64,000 bases of DNA from Jannaschia marina (GTDB lineage: Bacteria; Pseudomonadota; Alphaproteobacteria; Rhodobacterales; Rhodobacteraceae). The position numbers and the translations under genes were made by a program. This document shows, piece after piece, positions 17,583 to 26,169 of this stretch. The stretch's first letter is position 1; every line of letters starts with the position of its first letter. The DNA is taken from assembly GCF_013404595.1 (NCBI RefSeq), contig NZ_JABVAX010000005.1, forward strand, positions 108,877-172,876, read 5' to 3'. A model generated the notes under the pieces. It worked only from the letters and a program-made list of their open reading frames with translations, was not told the origin of the DNA and did not search any database.

Positions 17583-18344
17583 TCAGGCCAGGAACTCGGC
17601 CTCGCCCAGATAGCGCAGCGTGACGCCAGCCCCCGTCGCGTCGCAGGGCGCGCGCACCTGGCGCTCCATCGGGCGGCCGTGGGGGATGTCGACGGCAATG
17701 AACCACACCACGTTGAACGGGACCGTCGCCTGCCCATCGACCCAGGGCCCCCACTTGTCCGACCAGGACCCGGCGAACCGCTCCGCCGCGGGGGCCTCCG
17801 CTGGCAGAGTCGGGTCGGCCACCAACGCCTCGGTGAAATCGTGGTCGAACCAGAGCTGTCCCTGGCTCTCGATGAAGTCCGACAGGGCGTAGTCGTCCCG
17901 CTCCTCGTCATCGCGCGACCAATAGTCGTCGCGTTCGCCCACGAAACTGTAGAACGCGGCCGGACTTTCGGCCTGCCCGATCCACATCTGAAGGATCTGC
18001 AGGCGCGGCGGCGGCGGAACATAGGCCGCCAGGAAGGCGCGCTCCACCTCCGTGATCTGAACCGTCGAAGCCCCCGTCAGACGCCCCCAGAGCGAGCGGG
18101 GCCGGGGCCCCAGCGACAGCAGAACGCGTTCCTCCCCTGCCGACGCGAAGCGAAACGGCAGCTGTCCGAAGTCGCCCTCCAGCACGATCTCGGTCGTGCC
18201 CGGCATCACGAAGATCGCCTTCAGCTGACCCGGTTCGATCTCGAACTGCCGCTTCTCGCGCCAGATGACGCCGACGGGCCCGCCGCCCTCCAGGTCGTTT
18301 CGGACCTGCATCTTGACCGTCGGTTGGTCCGGCGGGGGCGTCAC
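17583..18344 (-). CDS. hypothetical protein with Imm22-like C-terminal domain
   Basis: 253 residues from the GTG at 18344 (242 from the ATG at 18311). The first 110 residues form an unrecognised beta-rich region. The part from about 114 to 225 (LQILQMWIGQAESPAAFYSFV... ALSDFIESQGQLWFDHDFTEALV) resembles Immunity-22 proteins, with the W-I-G start, the SDF...Q...F/YDHDF block and a W-rich end. Imm22 proteins are predicted antidotes to polymorphic toxins. No toxin domain is recognisable next to it. The GTG start overlaps the upstream stop (GTGA), so it is coupled to the dienelactone hydrolase. The domain call is from pattern memory and moderate. Confidence 0.6.
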   Translation of the reverse strand: MTPPPDQPTVKMQVRNDLEGGGPVGVIWREKRQFEIEPGQLKAIFVMPGTTEIVLEGDFGQLPFRFASAGEERVLLSLGPRPRSLWGRLTGASTVQITEVERAFLAAYVPPPPRLQILQMWIGQAESPAAFYSFVGERDDYWSRDDEERDDYALSDFIESQGQLWFDHDFTEALVADPTLPAEAPAAERFAGSWSDKWGPWVDGQATVPFNVVWFIAVDIPHGRPMERQVRAPCDATGAGVTLRYLGEAEFLA

Positions 18345-19009
18345 AGCAGCTTCTCGGCCAGGAAGGCCCCGGTCGCGGCAAAGCTGCGCCGGGCGGAGCT
18401 TTCGACGTAGTCGTCGGGCCGCGCGGGGTTGGTGAAAGCGTGCTCGGTTCGCCCGAAACACAGCGCCTGCCAGTCGGCGCAATGGGCCTCCAGTTCGGCG
18501 ACCATCACCCCGAATTCCTCGGGCGTGGCCAGCGGATCGGCCCAGCCGTGGCACAAGAGGACGGGCGGCATCGCCTGCGTGGGCGTCGGCGGCGCGTCGA
18601 AGACGGCGTGCAACCCCACGACGGCGTCCCCCTGCCCGCTTCGCGCGAGGTCGAGAACGGCCTTCCCGCCCAGACAGAGCCCGAAGGCCCCGACCCGGCC
18701 CACGCCCCAGCCGCGCACTTCGGCCAGCGCCGCCTGGACCCGCGCCACGAAGGTCGCGCGGTCGGCCTGCACCTCGGCCATCTTGGCCGAGGCCTCCGCC
18801 GAGACATCGGTGCGCCATCCCTCGCCGTAGTAGTCGATCGCCAGCACCGCATAGCCCCGGGCCGCCCAGAGATCCGCCTGTTCCATCTCGAAATCGCGCA
18901 ATCCGGCAAAGGCCGGCGCGATCAAAAGGCCGGCCCCATTGGGCACCGCGGGCATGGCGCGGTATCCGACCAGCCGCCGATCCGCCTCGTATTCATAGCG
19001 CTCGCCCAT
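18341..19009 (-). CDS. dienelactone hydrolase family protein
   Basis: A 222-residue alpha/beta hydrolase with the dienelactone-hydrolase triad: Cys112 in FGLCLGGK, Asp158 in HGWADPLATP and His190 in TEHAFTNP. The cysteine nucleophile separates it from serine esterases. Family members hydrolyse enol-lactones or small esters, and the substrate here is unknown. Its ATG overlaps the DUF2130 stop (ATGA) and its TGA overlaps the next GTG, so three proteins are made from one coupled message. There is no aromatic-degradation gene nearby. Confidence 0.87.
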   Translation of the reverse strand: MGERYEYEADRRLVGYRAMPAVPNGAGLLIAPAFAGLRDFEMEQADLWAARGYAVLAIDYYGEGWRTDVSAEASAKMAEVQADRATFVARVQAALAEVRGWGVGRVGAFGLCLGGKAVLDLARSGQGDAVVGLHAVFDAPPTPTQAMPPVLLCHGWADPLATPEEFGVMVAELEAHCADWQALCFGRTEHAFTNPARPDDYVESSARRSFAATGAFLAEKLL

Positions 19010-20211
19010 CACTCGCCCTCCAACATGTCCGGCTCGAACGCTTCGATTTCCGCGACGGCCGCTCCCGCGATGCCCTTCACGTCGCCGTACATCCCCATCA
19101 TCGCGCCGATCGCCTTTTCCAGCTGTTTTTCGCGGGTCGCCCATTGGGCGGTCATCTGTTTCTTCTCCTTCAGGAGCGCCTGCTGCATCGCCTCGAAGGG
19201 TTCGACGACCGCTTCCATACGGCCGCGGAACTGCGGCCCCGTCAGGTAGTCGTAGAGCATCCCAGACTTCGTCGCCTGCCCCTCGCGCGCGCCCCGCGCC
19301 TCGGCCACGCGCAGCATCCCGTCGCGGAGCGCATGGGCGAGCGGCACGGCATAGCGCGGGGCGACGACCCAAACGCCGTCGACCATGGCGAAGGTCTCGC
19401 ATCCTTCGGGCCGCACCTCCGAAACCAGGACCGCCACATCGGCCCCGGCGGCGCGCATGTCGTCGCGCAGCTTCGGGAGCCAGTCCTTCGACCAGTTGGC
19501 GGCGCGTTTCGATTCCCAGATCACAGTGCCGGCCCCCGAGAACCGCAGGAGGCAATCCGCCCCCCGCATCCCCTTCGGCACCGGCTCGACCGCGTCCGCC
19601 GGGAAGGCGCGGGCCAGTTCCGCCTCGAGCACGAGTTCCGCGGCCTCGCCCTGCCGTTGCTGGGAGCCCTGCTCGACCTTCTTCTGCAGGACCTCGATCT
19701 GGCGGCGCAGCGTCTCCATCTGCGTGTCCTTCTCGGCCAGCTTGAGCGCCTGCGCCTCCTGCGCCGCCTTCAGGCGCTCGGTGGCCAGCGCCTCGGCCTC
19801 CTGCGCAAGTTTCGCGCGGGCCGCCTCGGTCGCAGCCGCAACCTGCTTCTGGACGGTCAGATCCATTTCGCGCGCGCGCTCCTTCAACTCGGCTTCGAGT
19901 TTCAGCGCCTGGGCCTGCGCCGCCTGCGCCTCGGCGAGCTTCGCCTCCCGCGCGGTGTCCTTCTCGCGCAGCGCGGCCAGTTCGGCCTCCCGCTTCGCTC
20001 CGACCGCCTCGATCTCGGCCAGTGTCTCGGATTGTGCCGCGCGCGCCGCCTCGGCGGCCTCCGCCTCGATCCGCGCCTTCTGCGCGGCGAGGGCCTCGGC
20101 CTGCGCCGCCGCCATCTCGCGCTTCGTCTGCGCGAGCAGGGGGCCGGCCATGGCCTCGGTCAGTCTGATCTCGCCGCCGCAATCGGGGCACGGAATGGTC
20201 GCGTCGCTCAT
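19009..20211 (-). CDS. DUF2130 family protein: coiled coil plus nuclease-like domain
   Basis: 400 residues. An N-terminal CPDCGGEI (a single CxxC, residues 8-11) is followed by a long Ala/Glu/Lys-rich coiled coil (about 28-185). The globular domain begins ELVLEAELARAFP. It contains GADCLLRFSGAGTVIWESK, with Asp219, Glu233 and Lys235 in the spacing of a PD-(D/E)XK nuclease core, and then DVAVLVSEV. A second helical region closes the protein. DUF2130 has no proven function; the nuclease reading is my inference. I chose the ATG at 20211 over a GTG at 20232. It is the first gene of the coupled three-gene unit. Confidence 0.82.
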   Translation of the reverse strand: MSDATIPCPDCGGEIRLTEAMAGPLLAQTKREMAAAQAEALAAQKARIEAEAAEAARAAQSETLAEIEAVGAKREAELAALREKDTAREAKLAEAQAAQAQALKLEAELKERAREMDLTVQKQVAAATEAARAKLAQEAEALATERLKAAQEAQALKLAEKDTQMETLRRQIEVLQKKVEQGSQQRQGEAAELVLEAELARAFPADAVEPVPKGMRGADCLLRFSGAGTVIWESKRAANWSKDWLPKLRDDMRAAGADVAVLVSEVRPEGCETFAMVDGVWVVAPRYAVPLAHALRDGMLRVAEARGAREGQATKSGMLYDYLTGPQFRGRMEAVVEPFEAMQQALLKEKKQMTAQWATREKQLEKAIGAMMGMYGDVKGIAGAAVAEIEAFEPDMLEGE

Positions 20212-20259
20212 GCCGCCACGCTGCCTCGGCACGCGGGGCGCTTCAAGCAGGTTCAGGCG

Positions 20260-20889
20260 TCAGATGTCCTGCCCGCGGTCCTGCAGACGGTCGATGAGCT
20301 TGCGCTGCTCGCCCCGGCTGTCGCCGCGCCCGAACTGCGTCTCGCCCGAGGTGAAGAGCGTGCCGTAGGTCGTCGCCGTGTTCACCGTCTGCCCGATGCC
20401 CGAGATCAGCTGCTCGCGCCGGAGCGCCCGCAGCGGATGGATGAAGACGGCCCAGACGCGCCCCTCGGCGATGGCGTAGCGGGCGTCGAGGGCGCTGTCG
20501 AAATTGGCCTGCATCATACGGGTCAGATCCGCCTCCGACAAACCCTCCGCCGAGCGGATCGGCACCATCGCCCGCATCCGGTCGGCGCGGGCATCCGTCA
20601 CGACAAGGATGGGGACGTCCTCGATCGTGAGCCGGAAGGCGGGGCCCGCGCGCTCCGTCGCGGGGTCGAGCGCGGTCAGGATGTCTTCCATCCGGTCGAG
20701 ATCCATGTCGACGATTGCGGCCTCCGGCCCGGTCTCGGGTGCCGCCGATTGCCCCTGCGCCAGACCCGAGAGGCCGAGGGCCAGCATCAGCGTCGCCGCG
20801 GCGAGGACGGGCATCCGGTAGCTGCGGGTTCGGTCGCGGCGGGACGGGACATCGAAGACGCGCGCGGGCGGAACGGGACGGGCGGGCAT
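20260..20889 (-). CDS. exported protein of unknown function, possibly YbjN-like fold
   Basis: 209 residues from the ATG at 20889, which has a strong GGAGGT 5 bp upstream. A basic lead (RRDRTRSYR) and a hydrophobic stretch (MPVLAAATLMLALGLSGLAQG, about residues 26-46) look like a late signal peptide. An internal ATG at 20814 would give a standard signal. The mature part (MDLDRMEDILTAL... FRLTIEDVPILVVTDARADRMRAMVPI) recalls YbjN/secretion-chaperone-like folds, but this is weak. It lies 48 bp upstream of the DUF2130 gene and may share its transcript. Confidence 0.65.
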   Translation of the reverse strand: MPARPVPPARVFDVPSRRDRTRSYRMPVLAAATLMLALGLSGLAQGQSAAPETGPEAAIVDMDLDRMEDILTALDPATERAGPAFRLTIEDVPILVVTDARADRMRAMVPIRSAEGLSEADLTRMMQANFDSALDARYAIAEGRVWAVFIHPLRALRREQLISGIGQTVNTATTYGTLFTSGETQFGRGDSRGEQRKLIDRLQDRGQDI

Positions 20890-21000
20890 GGGGCACCTCC
20901 GGGGCAAGACACGAGCAAACCCTAGGCAGATCGGCCCGCCCGATCCATGCACCTTTCGGTGAGCGCCACGTGTGTGCGGACGCGCCCCCGCCCCCCTGCG

Positions 21001-21618
21001 TCAGCGCGCGTCGAGCGCCGCCTGCACCACGGCCGCCGCCGCCTCGACCGCCGTGTCGATGTCCATCTCGGACGTGTCGATGATCTGGGCGTCCGCCGCC
21101 GGCAGAAGCGGAGCCTCGGCCCGGTTCATGTCGCGTTCGTCGCGCGCGCGTACGTCCTCGAGAACGCCGTCGCGGGTCACCGCCTCGCCCTTGGCTGTCA
21201 GCTCCAGGAACCGCCGCTCCGCCCGCACCTCCGCCGAGGCGGTGACATAGAGCTTCACGTCCGCCGCGGGGCAGATGACGGTGCAGATGTCACGCCCGTC
21301 GAGCACCGCCCCCCCGTCGCTTTGCGCAAACGTGCGCTGGAAGGCGACGAGCGCGGCGCGCACCTCGGGCAGCGTGGCGACCCGGCTCGCGGCCTGCGCG
21401 ACCTCGGAGGTGCGCAGGCGGGTCTCGTCGAGGTCCTCGGGCCGCAGCGCCTCCGCCGCCTCGACCGGGTCGGCCCCCTCGGCCAGCGTCTTGGCCCCGA
21501 CCGCGCGATAGAGCAGCCCCGTGTCGAGATGCTTCATCCCGAAGCGCGCGGCGACCGCCTTGCTGATCGTGCCCTTCCCCGCCGCGGCGGGCCCGTCGAT
21601 CGCGACCGTGAAGTTCAT
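21001..21618 (-). CDS. cmk: cytidylate kinase
   Basis: 205 residues. The P-loop is GPAAAGKGT at 9-17, followed by [16 protein letters not shown] and [12 protein letters not shown], the CMP-kinase signatures. It phosphorylates CMP/dCMP. The ATG overlaps the stop of the upstream GFA gene (ATGA). In related genomes cmk is usually directly before rpsA; here about 3.4 kb of accessory genes intervene. Confidence 0.96.
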   Translation of the reverse strand: MNFTVAIDGPAAAGKGTISKAVAARFGMKHLDTGLLYRAVGAKTLAEGADPVEAAEALRPEDLDETRLRTSEVAQAASRVATLPEVRAALVAFQRTFAQSDGGAVLDGRDICTVICPAADVKLYVTASAEVRAERRFLELTAKGEAVTRDGVLEDVRARDERDMNRAEAPLLPAADAQIIDTSEMDIDTAVEAAAAVVQAALDAR

Positions 21619-22028
21619 GCGCGCACCTGTGTCGTCATCGTGTCGTCCGCTTTCGGCGCTTGTGGTAGGCCGTCGGCAATCACGTACCAGTCTGGCGCGT
21701 CGGCGCAATAGATATGACCGGCGAGCGTCAGACCCGTCGCCCCGTCGAGCGCGCCCGCCATGACCGAGAGGTTCACGCCCGGCCCGTCCCAGAAGAGCTG
21801 CGACCCGCAGGTGCCGCAGAACCCCCGCCGCGCCACCTCGGAGGAGCGGAACCACGTCACCTCGCCCGTGATGTCGATCGCGCCGCGCGGGGCGGAGGTG
21901 GCGGTGACGAAATTGCCGGTGGCCTTGCGGCATTGCACGCAGTGGCAGGCGATGATCGGGCGCATCTCGCCCCGGACGGTGAACCGCACCTGCCCGCAGA
22001 GGCAGCCGCCGGTGCGCAGCGTGCTCAC
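21615..22028 (-). CDS. GFA family (Mss4-like) zinc protein, copy 1
   Basis: 137 residues from the GTG at 22028, which overlaps the upstream stop (GTGA). Seven cysteines sit in the GFA pattern: C9-x-C11, C28-x-C30-xx-C33 and C71-xx-C74, the ligands for two zinc sites. The family is named after glutathione-dependent formaldehyde-activating enzyme, but most members have no proven activity. It is closely similar to the next gene upstream ([21 protein letters not shown] against [21 protein letters not shown]), so the pair arose by duplication. Confidence 0.9.
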   Translation of the reverse strand: MSTLRTGGCLCGQVRFTVRGEMRPIIACHCVQCRKATGNFVTATSAPRGAIDITGEVTWFRSSEVARRGFCGTCGSQLFWDGPGVNLSVMAGALDGATGLTLAGHIYCADAPDWYVIADGLPQAPKADDTMTTQVRA

Positions 22029-22435
22029 GGGTTCACCTCCGGCCCCGATCGCTCGGCTGCGTAGCACGGCAGGCCATCCGCCGGACGGACGTAGTCACCC
22101 CGGTCCGCGTAGAAGATATGCGCATCCATCGAAAGCCCCGTCTCCCCGTCGAGGGCACCGGCCATGACATAGGCCAGCCCGTCGCCCTCCTCCCAGAAGA
22201 GGTAGCTGCCGCAGGTGCCGCAGAAGCCGCGCCGCCCGGTCTCGCTCGACCGGTACCACCGCGGCTCGCCGTTCAGCTCGATCGCGTCCCACGGCACCGG
22301 CGTCGCGGCGGCATAGCTTCCGGTCTGGCGGCGGCACTGCCCGCAATGGCAGGCGGTCACGGGGCCCATGGCAAAGCGCGTCTCGAAACGCACCGCGCCG
22401 CACAGGCAACCGCCCCGTCGTCTCATGCTTTCCAT
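22025..22435 (-). CDS. GFA family (Mss4-like) zinc protein, copy 2
   Basis: 136 residues. Cysteine ligands C10, C12, C29, C31, C34, C72 and C75 match the GFA zinc sites. It is a paralogue of the overlapping downstream gene, which it precedes by a GTGA junction, so both, and then cmk by ATGA, form a coupled chain. GGGGAGG lies about 10 bp before the ATG. It is divergent from the P-loop gene. Role unknown; formaldehyde or glutathione chemistry is only a family-name suggestion. Confidence 0.9.
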   Translation of the reverse strand: MESMRRRGGCLCGAVRFETRFAMGPVTACHCGQCRRQTGSYAAATPVPWDAIELNGEPRWYRSSETGRRGFCGTCGSYLFWEEGDGLAYVMAGALDGETGLSMDAHIFYADRGDYVRPADGLPCYAAERSGPEVNP

Positions 22436-22477
22436 CGCCGCTTGGCCTCCCCACCGGTTTCATGCAATGCGGGCACA

Positions 22478-23023
22478 ATGCGACGGGTGATGATCATCGG
22501 CCAGCCCGGATCCGGCAAATCGACGCTCGCCCGCGCCATCGGCGGGATCGCGCATCTGCCGGTCGTCCACATGGATCAGATCCACTGGCTGCCGGGGTGG
22601 GTGCCGCGCGAGACGGCCGAGAAGACCCGCCTCTGCCATGCCGTCCATCGCCGGGCCACCTGGGTCTTCGAAGGCGGCCATTCCGCCACCTGGGAGGACC
22701 GGCTCGACCATGCGGACACTTTGATCTGGCTCGACCTGCCCACCGGCCTGCGCCTTCGGCGAGTGACGTGGCGCACGCTACGGCTCTGGCGGAGGAGCCG
22801 GCCGGACCTGCCCCGCGATTGCCCGGAGCGGTTCGACCTGGAGTTCCTGGGCTACATCTGGCGTACGCGGGAGACGGGGCGCGCCAACTGCGCCCGGCTC
22901 CATGCCCGTGCCGAAGGCCGCGCGGCGCGCTATCACCTGCGGTCCGCCGCCGAGGTGCGAGACTGGCTCGCCGCCCTCCGCGCGGCGGCAAAGGCGGGCA
23001 ACCTCGGGATCTCCCACCGCTGA
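22478..23023 (+). CDS. P-loop nucleotide kinase-like protein (FlaR / adenylate-kinase-like group)
   Basis: 181 residues starting MRRVMIIGQPGSGKST, a Walker A loop at 8-16. It continues VVHMDQIHWLPGWV and WVFEGGHSATWEDRLDHADTLIWLDLP, the layout of small AAA/kinase-like proteins annotated as DNA topology modulation (FlaR-related). The basic segment RVTWRTLRLWRRSR follows. The actual substrate is unknown and DNA topology is only a historical name. It is divergent from the GFA genes across 42 bp. Confidence 0.82.
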   Translation: MRRVMIIGQPGSGKSTLARAIGGIAHLPVVHMDQIHWLPGWVPRETAEKTRLCHAVHRRATWVFEGGHSATWEDRLDHADTLIWLDLPTGLRLRRVTWRTLRLWRRSRPDLPRDCPERFDLEFLGYIWRTRETGRANCARLHARAEGRAARYHLRSAAEVRDWLAALRAAAKAGNLGISHR

Positions 23024-23033
23024 GGCGCGGCCG

Positions 23034-23552
23034 TCAGTAGCTCGACCGCCCGCCGAACGCGTCGACGAGCGCAGTCTCGGGCCATGTGCCCCGCGCCCCG
23101 CCCGCACGGATCAGCTGCAGCTGCGCCTCCGCCCCGGCGCGATCACCGGCCTCGAGAAGCCCCTGCCCCAGGTAACTCCGCGCCAGCCAGTTCTCGGGAT
23201 CGAGCGCGAGGGCCGCCTCGTAGAGCGCGACGCCCCCCGCGAAATCCCCCGCCTTGCGCGTGGCATAGCCGCGCACCGTCAGCGCATCTGACGTTCCACC
23301 GTCCGACAGCGTGGCCAGCACCCGCAGGGCGTCATCGGCCCGACCATAGGTCGCCAGTTCCCGCGCGCCCTCGATCCGGGTGGCATCGTCGAGGCGGCTG
23401 TCGCGACTGTCGATGCAGGCCTTGCGCGCGGCGTCGTAGACCTGCGTGCCGGTGCACTGCTCGGTCGTCTGCGTGGGCGTCGTCGGGGCGGAGCCGGCCG
23501 CGACGGCGGCCAGCGGCGTCACCGCGATCAGAAGGGCAAGGCGAAGGGTCAT
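23034..23552 (-). CDS. exported TPR-like protein
   Basis: 172 residues. A signal peptide (MTLRLALLIAVTPLAAVAAGSA) is followed by a short linker with two cysteines (EQCTGTQVYDAARKAC). About three degenerate tetratricopeptide units come next, the clearest being AGDFAGGVALYEAALALDPENWLARSYLGQGLLEAGD. It is probably periplasmic and a protein-binding scaffold. GAGAGGA precedes the ATG. It is convergent with the P-loop gene, 10 bp away. The partner is unknown. Confidence 0.78.
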   Translation of the reverse strand: MTLRLALLIAVTPLAAVAAGSAPTTPTQTTEQCTGTQVYDAARKACIDSRDSRLDDATRIEGARELATYGRADDALRVLATLSDGGTSDALTVRGYATRKAGDFAGGVALYEAALALDPENWLARSYLGQGLLEAGDRAGAEAQLQLIRAGGARGTWPETALVDAFGGRSSY

Positions 23553-23645
23553 GGCGTCCTCTCGGGTTGGCGTGCGTTCGCCCCGAAGGTGACGCATCGC
23601 CGGGCCAAGACAAGCCAAGTTAACGTGACGCGTCGCGCGCGAATA

Positions 23646-24995
23646 TTATGCCGCCGTCGCGTGTTCGAAGCGCGCACCGAGCCCCTCCATGAGCGCCCGG
23701 AAGATCGGGAAGGATGTCGCGATCGGCCCGGCGTCGTCGACCGTGATCGCCCGTTTCGCCGCGAAACCGGCACAGAGGAAGCTCATCGCGATCCGATGGT
23801 CGAGGTGGACGGCAACGGTCGTGCCGCCCTCCACGCCGCCCGCGCCCCGGCCGTCGACCTCCCACCAGTCCGCGCCATCGCGCACGGTCACACCGGCGGC
23901 CCGCAGGCCCGTCGCCATGGCGTCGATGCGGTCGCATTCCTTCACCCGCAGCTCGGCCACGCCGCGCATGACGGTCGTGCCCGCCGCGTTCGCCGCGACG
24001 ACCGAGAGGATCGGATATTCGTCGATCATGCTCGCCGCGCGCGCGGGCGGCACCTCGATCCCCTGCAGGTCGGGGGAGAATTTCGCGCGCAGGTCGGCCA
24101 CCGGTTCGCCCCCCTCCTCGCGCGCGTTCTCGTAGGTCAGGTCGGCCCCCATCTCGCGCAGCGTCTCGAAGAGGCCGGCGCGCGTCGGGTTGAGGCCGAT
24201 GTTGGGCACCAGCACGTCCGAGCCCGGCGTGATGAGCGCCGCACAGACGGGGAAAGCCGCCGAGGACGGGTCGCGCGGCACCTCGATGACCTGAGGTCGC
24301 AGCTCGGGCCGCCCGACGAGCGTGATCTCGTTGCCTTCCGCCGTCTTCCGCGTCTCGATCTCGGCCCCGAAGCCGCGCAGCATCCGCTCCGAATGGTCGC
24401 GCGTCGCCTCCCGCTCGATCACGACGGTCTCGCCCGGCGCGTTGAGCCCGGCCAGCAGCACCGCCGACTTCACCTGTGCGGAAGCCACCGGCGTCACGTA
24501 GCGCACCGGCACCGGCTCCGCCGCGCCCACCACCGTCATCGGCAGCCGCCCGCCCGTGCGCCCGTGCGCCACCGCCCCGAAGAGCGCGAGCGGGTCCGTC
24601 ACCCGGGCCATCGGCCGCTTCCGAAGGCTCGCGTCGCCGGTGTAGGTCACGCTGAACCCATGGGTCGCCGCCGCCCCCATCAGCAGCCGCACGCCCGTGC
24701 CCGAGTTGCCGCAGTCGATCACATCCTCCGGCTCCATCAGCCCGCCGACGCCGACGCCGTTCACGACCCAGGTCTCGCCCTCCTTCTCGACCCGCGCTCC
24801 GAAGGCGCGCATCGCCGCCCCGGTGTCGAGCACGTCCTGCCCTTCCAGGAGCCCGGTCACCCGCGTCTCGCCCACCGCCATCGCGCCGAGGATCAGGCTG
24901 CGGTGGCTGATCGACTTGTCGCCCGGCACATCGGCCACGCCCGTCAGAGGCCCCGAGGCGGCGGCGGTCAGGGGGGTCGCGGGTCCGTGGCTCAT
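23646..24995 (-). CDS. aroA: 3-phosphoshikimate 1-carboxyvinyltransferase (EPSP synthase)
   Basis: 449 residues. GDKSISHR (25-32) binds phosphoenolpyruvate and phosphate; [13 protein letters not shown] and the C-terminal RVKECDRI and LDHRIAMSF blocks are intact. It adds PEP to shikimate-3-phosphate in the chorismate pathway. The [18 protein letters not shown] form and overall length suggest the class II type common in alphaproteobacteria, which is often less glyphosate-sensitive; that is inference. GGAGAGAG precedes the ATG. Confidence 0.97.
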   Translation of the reverse strand: MSHGPATPLTAAASGPLTGVADVPGDKSISHRSLILGAMAVGETRVTGLLEGQDVLDTGAAMRAFGARVEKEGETWVVNGVGVGGLMEPEDVIDCGNSGTGVRLLMGAAATHGFSVTYTGDASLRKRPMARVTDPLALFGAVAHGRTGGRLPMTVVGAAEPVPVRYVTPVASAQVKSAVLLAGLNAPGETVVIEREATRDHSERMLRGFGAEIETRKTAEGNEITLVGRPELRPQVIEVPRDPSSAAFPVCAALITPGSDVLVPNIGLNPTRAGLFETLREMGADLTYENAREEGGEPVADLRAKFSPDLQGIEVPPARAASMIDEYPILSVVAANAAGTTVMRGVAELRVKECDRIDAMATGLRAAGVTVRDGADWWEVDGRGAGGVEGGTTVAVHLDHRIAMSFLCAGFAAKRAITVDDAGPIATSFPIFRALMEGLGARFEHATAA

Positions 24996-25056
24996 GTCTC
25001 TCTCCTTCGCTCGGCCAGCGGAATAGACCGCGGGGCGGCGGGCGTCCATGCAGCAT

Positions 25057-25075
25057 CTTCCTGCCCCAAATACTC
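25057..25075 (-). repeat. 19-nt dispersed intergenic element, copy 1
   Basis: On the minus strand it reads GAGTATTTGGGGCAGGAAG. The same 19-nt family occurs at 27725-27743, 38850-38868 and 49767-49785, always outside genes. Here it lies between the divergent aroA and metallo-hydrolase genes. Confidence 0.75.
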
Positions 25076-25119
25076 CGCCCCCCTGTCCAGAGGCCCCGCG
25101 CCCGCCTATCTCTCCCCGG

Positions 25120-26163
25120 ATGAGACGCAGAACACTCCTCGGCCTTGGTGCCCTCCTGGGCATCGGGGCCTGCACCGCACGCGAGGTCACCATGGGCAAC
25201 CGCTACTACCGGGGCCCGGTGAGCAACCATTTCGACGGCGAGGCCTTCTTCAACCCCGGCGGCACGCCGCCGCGGGGGTTCGGTGATTTCCTGCGCTGGC
25301 AGGTCAGCGGGAACAGCGCCGACTGGCCCGACGGCGTCGCCGTGACACAAACGCGACCTGAGGCGCGGGGGGAGGACCTGCGCGTGACGCTCGTGGGCCA
25401 TGCGACCGTGCTCATACAGGCGGGTGGCGTGAACATCCTGACCGACCCGGTCTGGTCGCAACGGGTCAGCCCGTTCAGCTTCGCCGGCCCGGCGCGGGTC
25501 ACGGCCCCGGGGATCGCCTTCGAGACCCTGCCGCCGATCGACGTCGTCCTTCTTTCGCACAACCACTACGACCACATGGACATCTCGACCCTGCGCCGGC
25601 TACATGCGCGCGACGGGATGCCGGTCATCACCCCCCTCGGCAACGACACGATCCTGCGCGATGCGATCCCGGACATCGACGCGCGCGCCGGGGACTGGGA
25701 CGACGTCTTCGAGGTTGCGGGTCTCTCGGTGCGGATCCTGCAATGTCACCACTGGAGCGCGCGGGGCACGCGCGACCGGCGGCACGCGCTCTGGTGTTCC
25801 TTCGCGATCGAGACGCCCGTGGGGCGGATCTACGTCAGCGGGGACACAGGCTACGACGAAGGCCGGCCCTACGCGGTGGGCGCGCGGCACGGGCCCTACC
25901 GCCTCGCCCTCCTGCCGATCGGGGCCTATGCGCCGCGGTGGTTCATGCGGCCCCAGCACCAGAACCCGGAGGAGGCGGTCGCGGGCTTCCGCACCCTTGG
26001 CGCGGCGCATGCGCTCGCGATGCACTGGGGGACGTTCCAACTGACCGACGAGGCGCGGGACGAGCCGCCGGAAATGCTGCGCAAGGCGCTCGCGGAAAAC
26101 GGTATTCCCGAATCCCGTTTCCGCGCCGTCGCGCCCGGAACGGCCTGGGACGTGCCGGGTTGA
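25120..26163 (+). CDS. MBL-fold metallo-hydrolase, NAPE-PLD/UlaG-like, probable lipoprotein
   Basis: 347 residues. RRR followed by a hydrophobic stretch and GIGAC (Cys18) suggests a lipoprotein signal. The metallo-beta-lactamase signature HNHYDH is at 147-152 (His147, His149, Asp151, His152), and [10 protein letters not shown] and the late AMHWGTFQL supply further ligands. The [13 protein letters not shown] region and MHWGTF match the N-acylphosphatidylethanolamine phospholipase D-like group. This predicts a phosphodiesterase or lipid hydrolase at the envelope. A real substrate cannot be assigned. Confidence 0.85.
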   Translation: MRRRTLLGLGALLGIGACTAREVTMGNRYYRGPVSNHFDGEAFFNPGGTPPRGFGDFLRWQVSGNSADWPDGVAVTQTRPEARGEDLRVTLVGHATVLIQAGGVNILTDPVWSQRVSPFSFAGPARVTAPGIAFETLPPIDVVLLSHNHYDHMDISTLRRLHARDGMPVITPLGNDTILRDAIPDIDARAGDWDDVFEVAGLSVRILQCHHWSARGTRDRRHALWCSFAIETPVGRIYVSGDTGYDEGRPYAVGARHGPYRLALLPIGAYAPRWFMRPQHQNPEEAVAGFRTLGAAHALAMHWGTFQLTDEARDEPPEMLRKALAENGIPESRFRAVAPGTAWDVPG

Positions 26164-26169
26164 CGCATA

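Noticed and set aside
19144..20925. Plus-strand open frame of repeated Leu/Arg across the DUF2130 gene
   Set aside because: The repeats reflect the reverse complement of the Ala/Glu coiled coil, not a real repeat protein.
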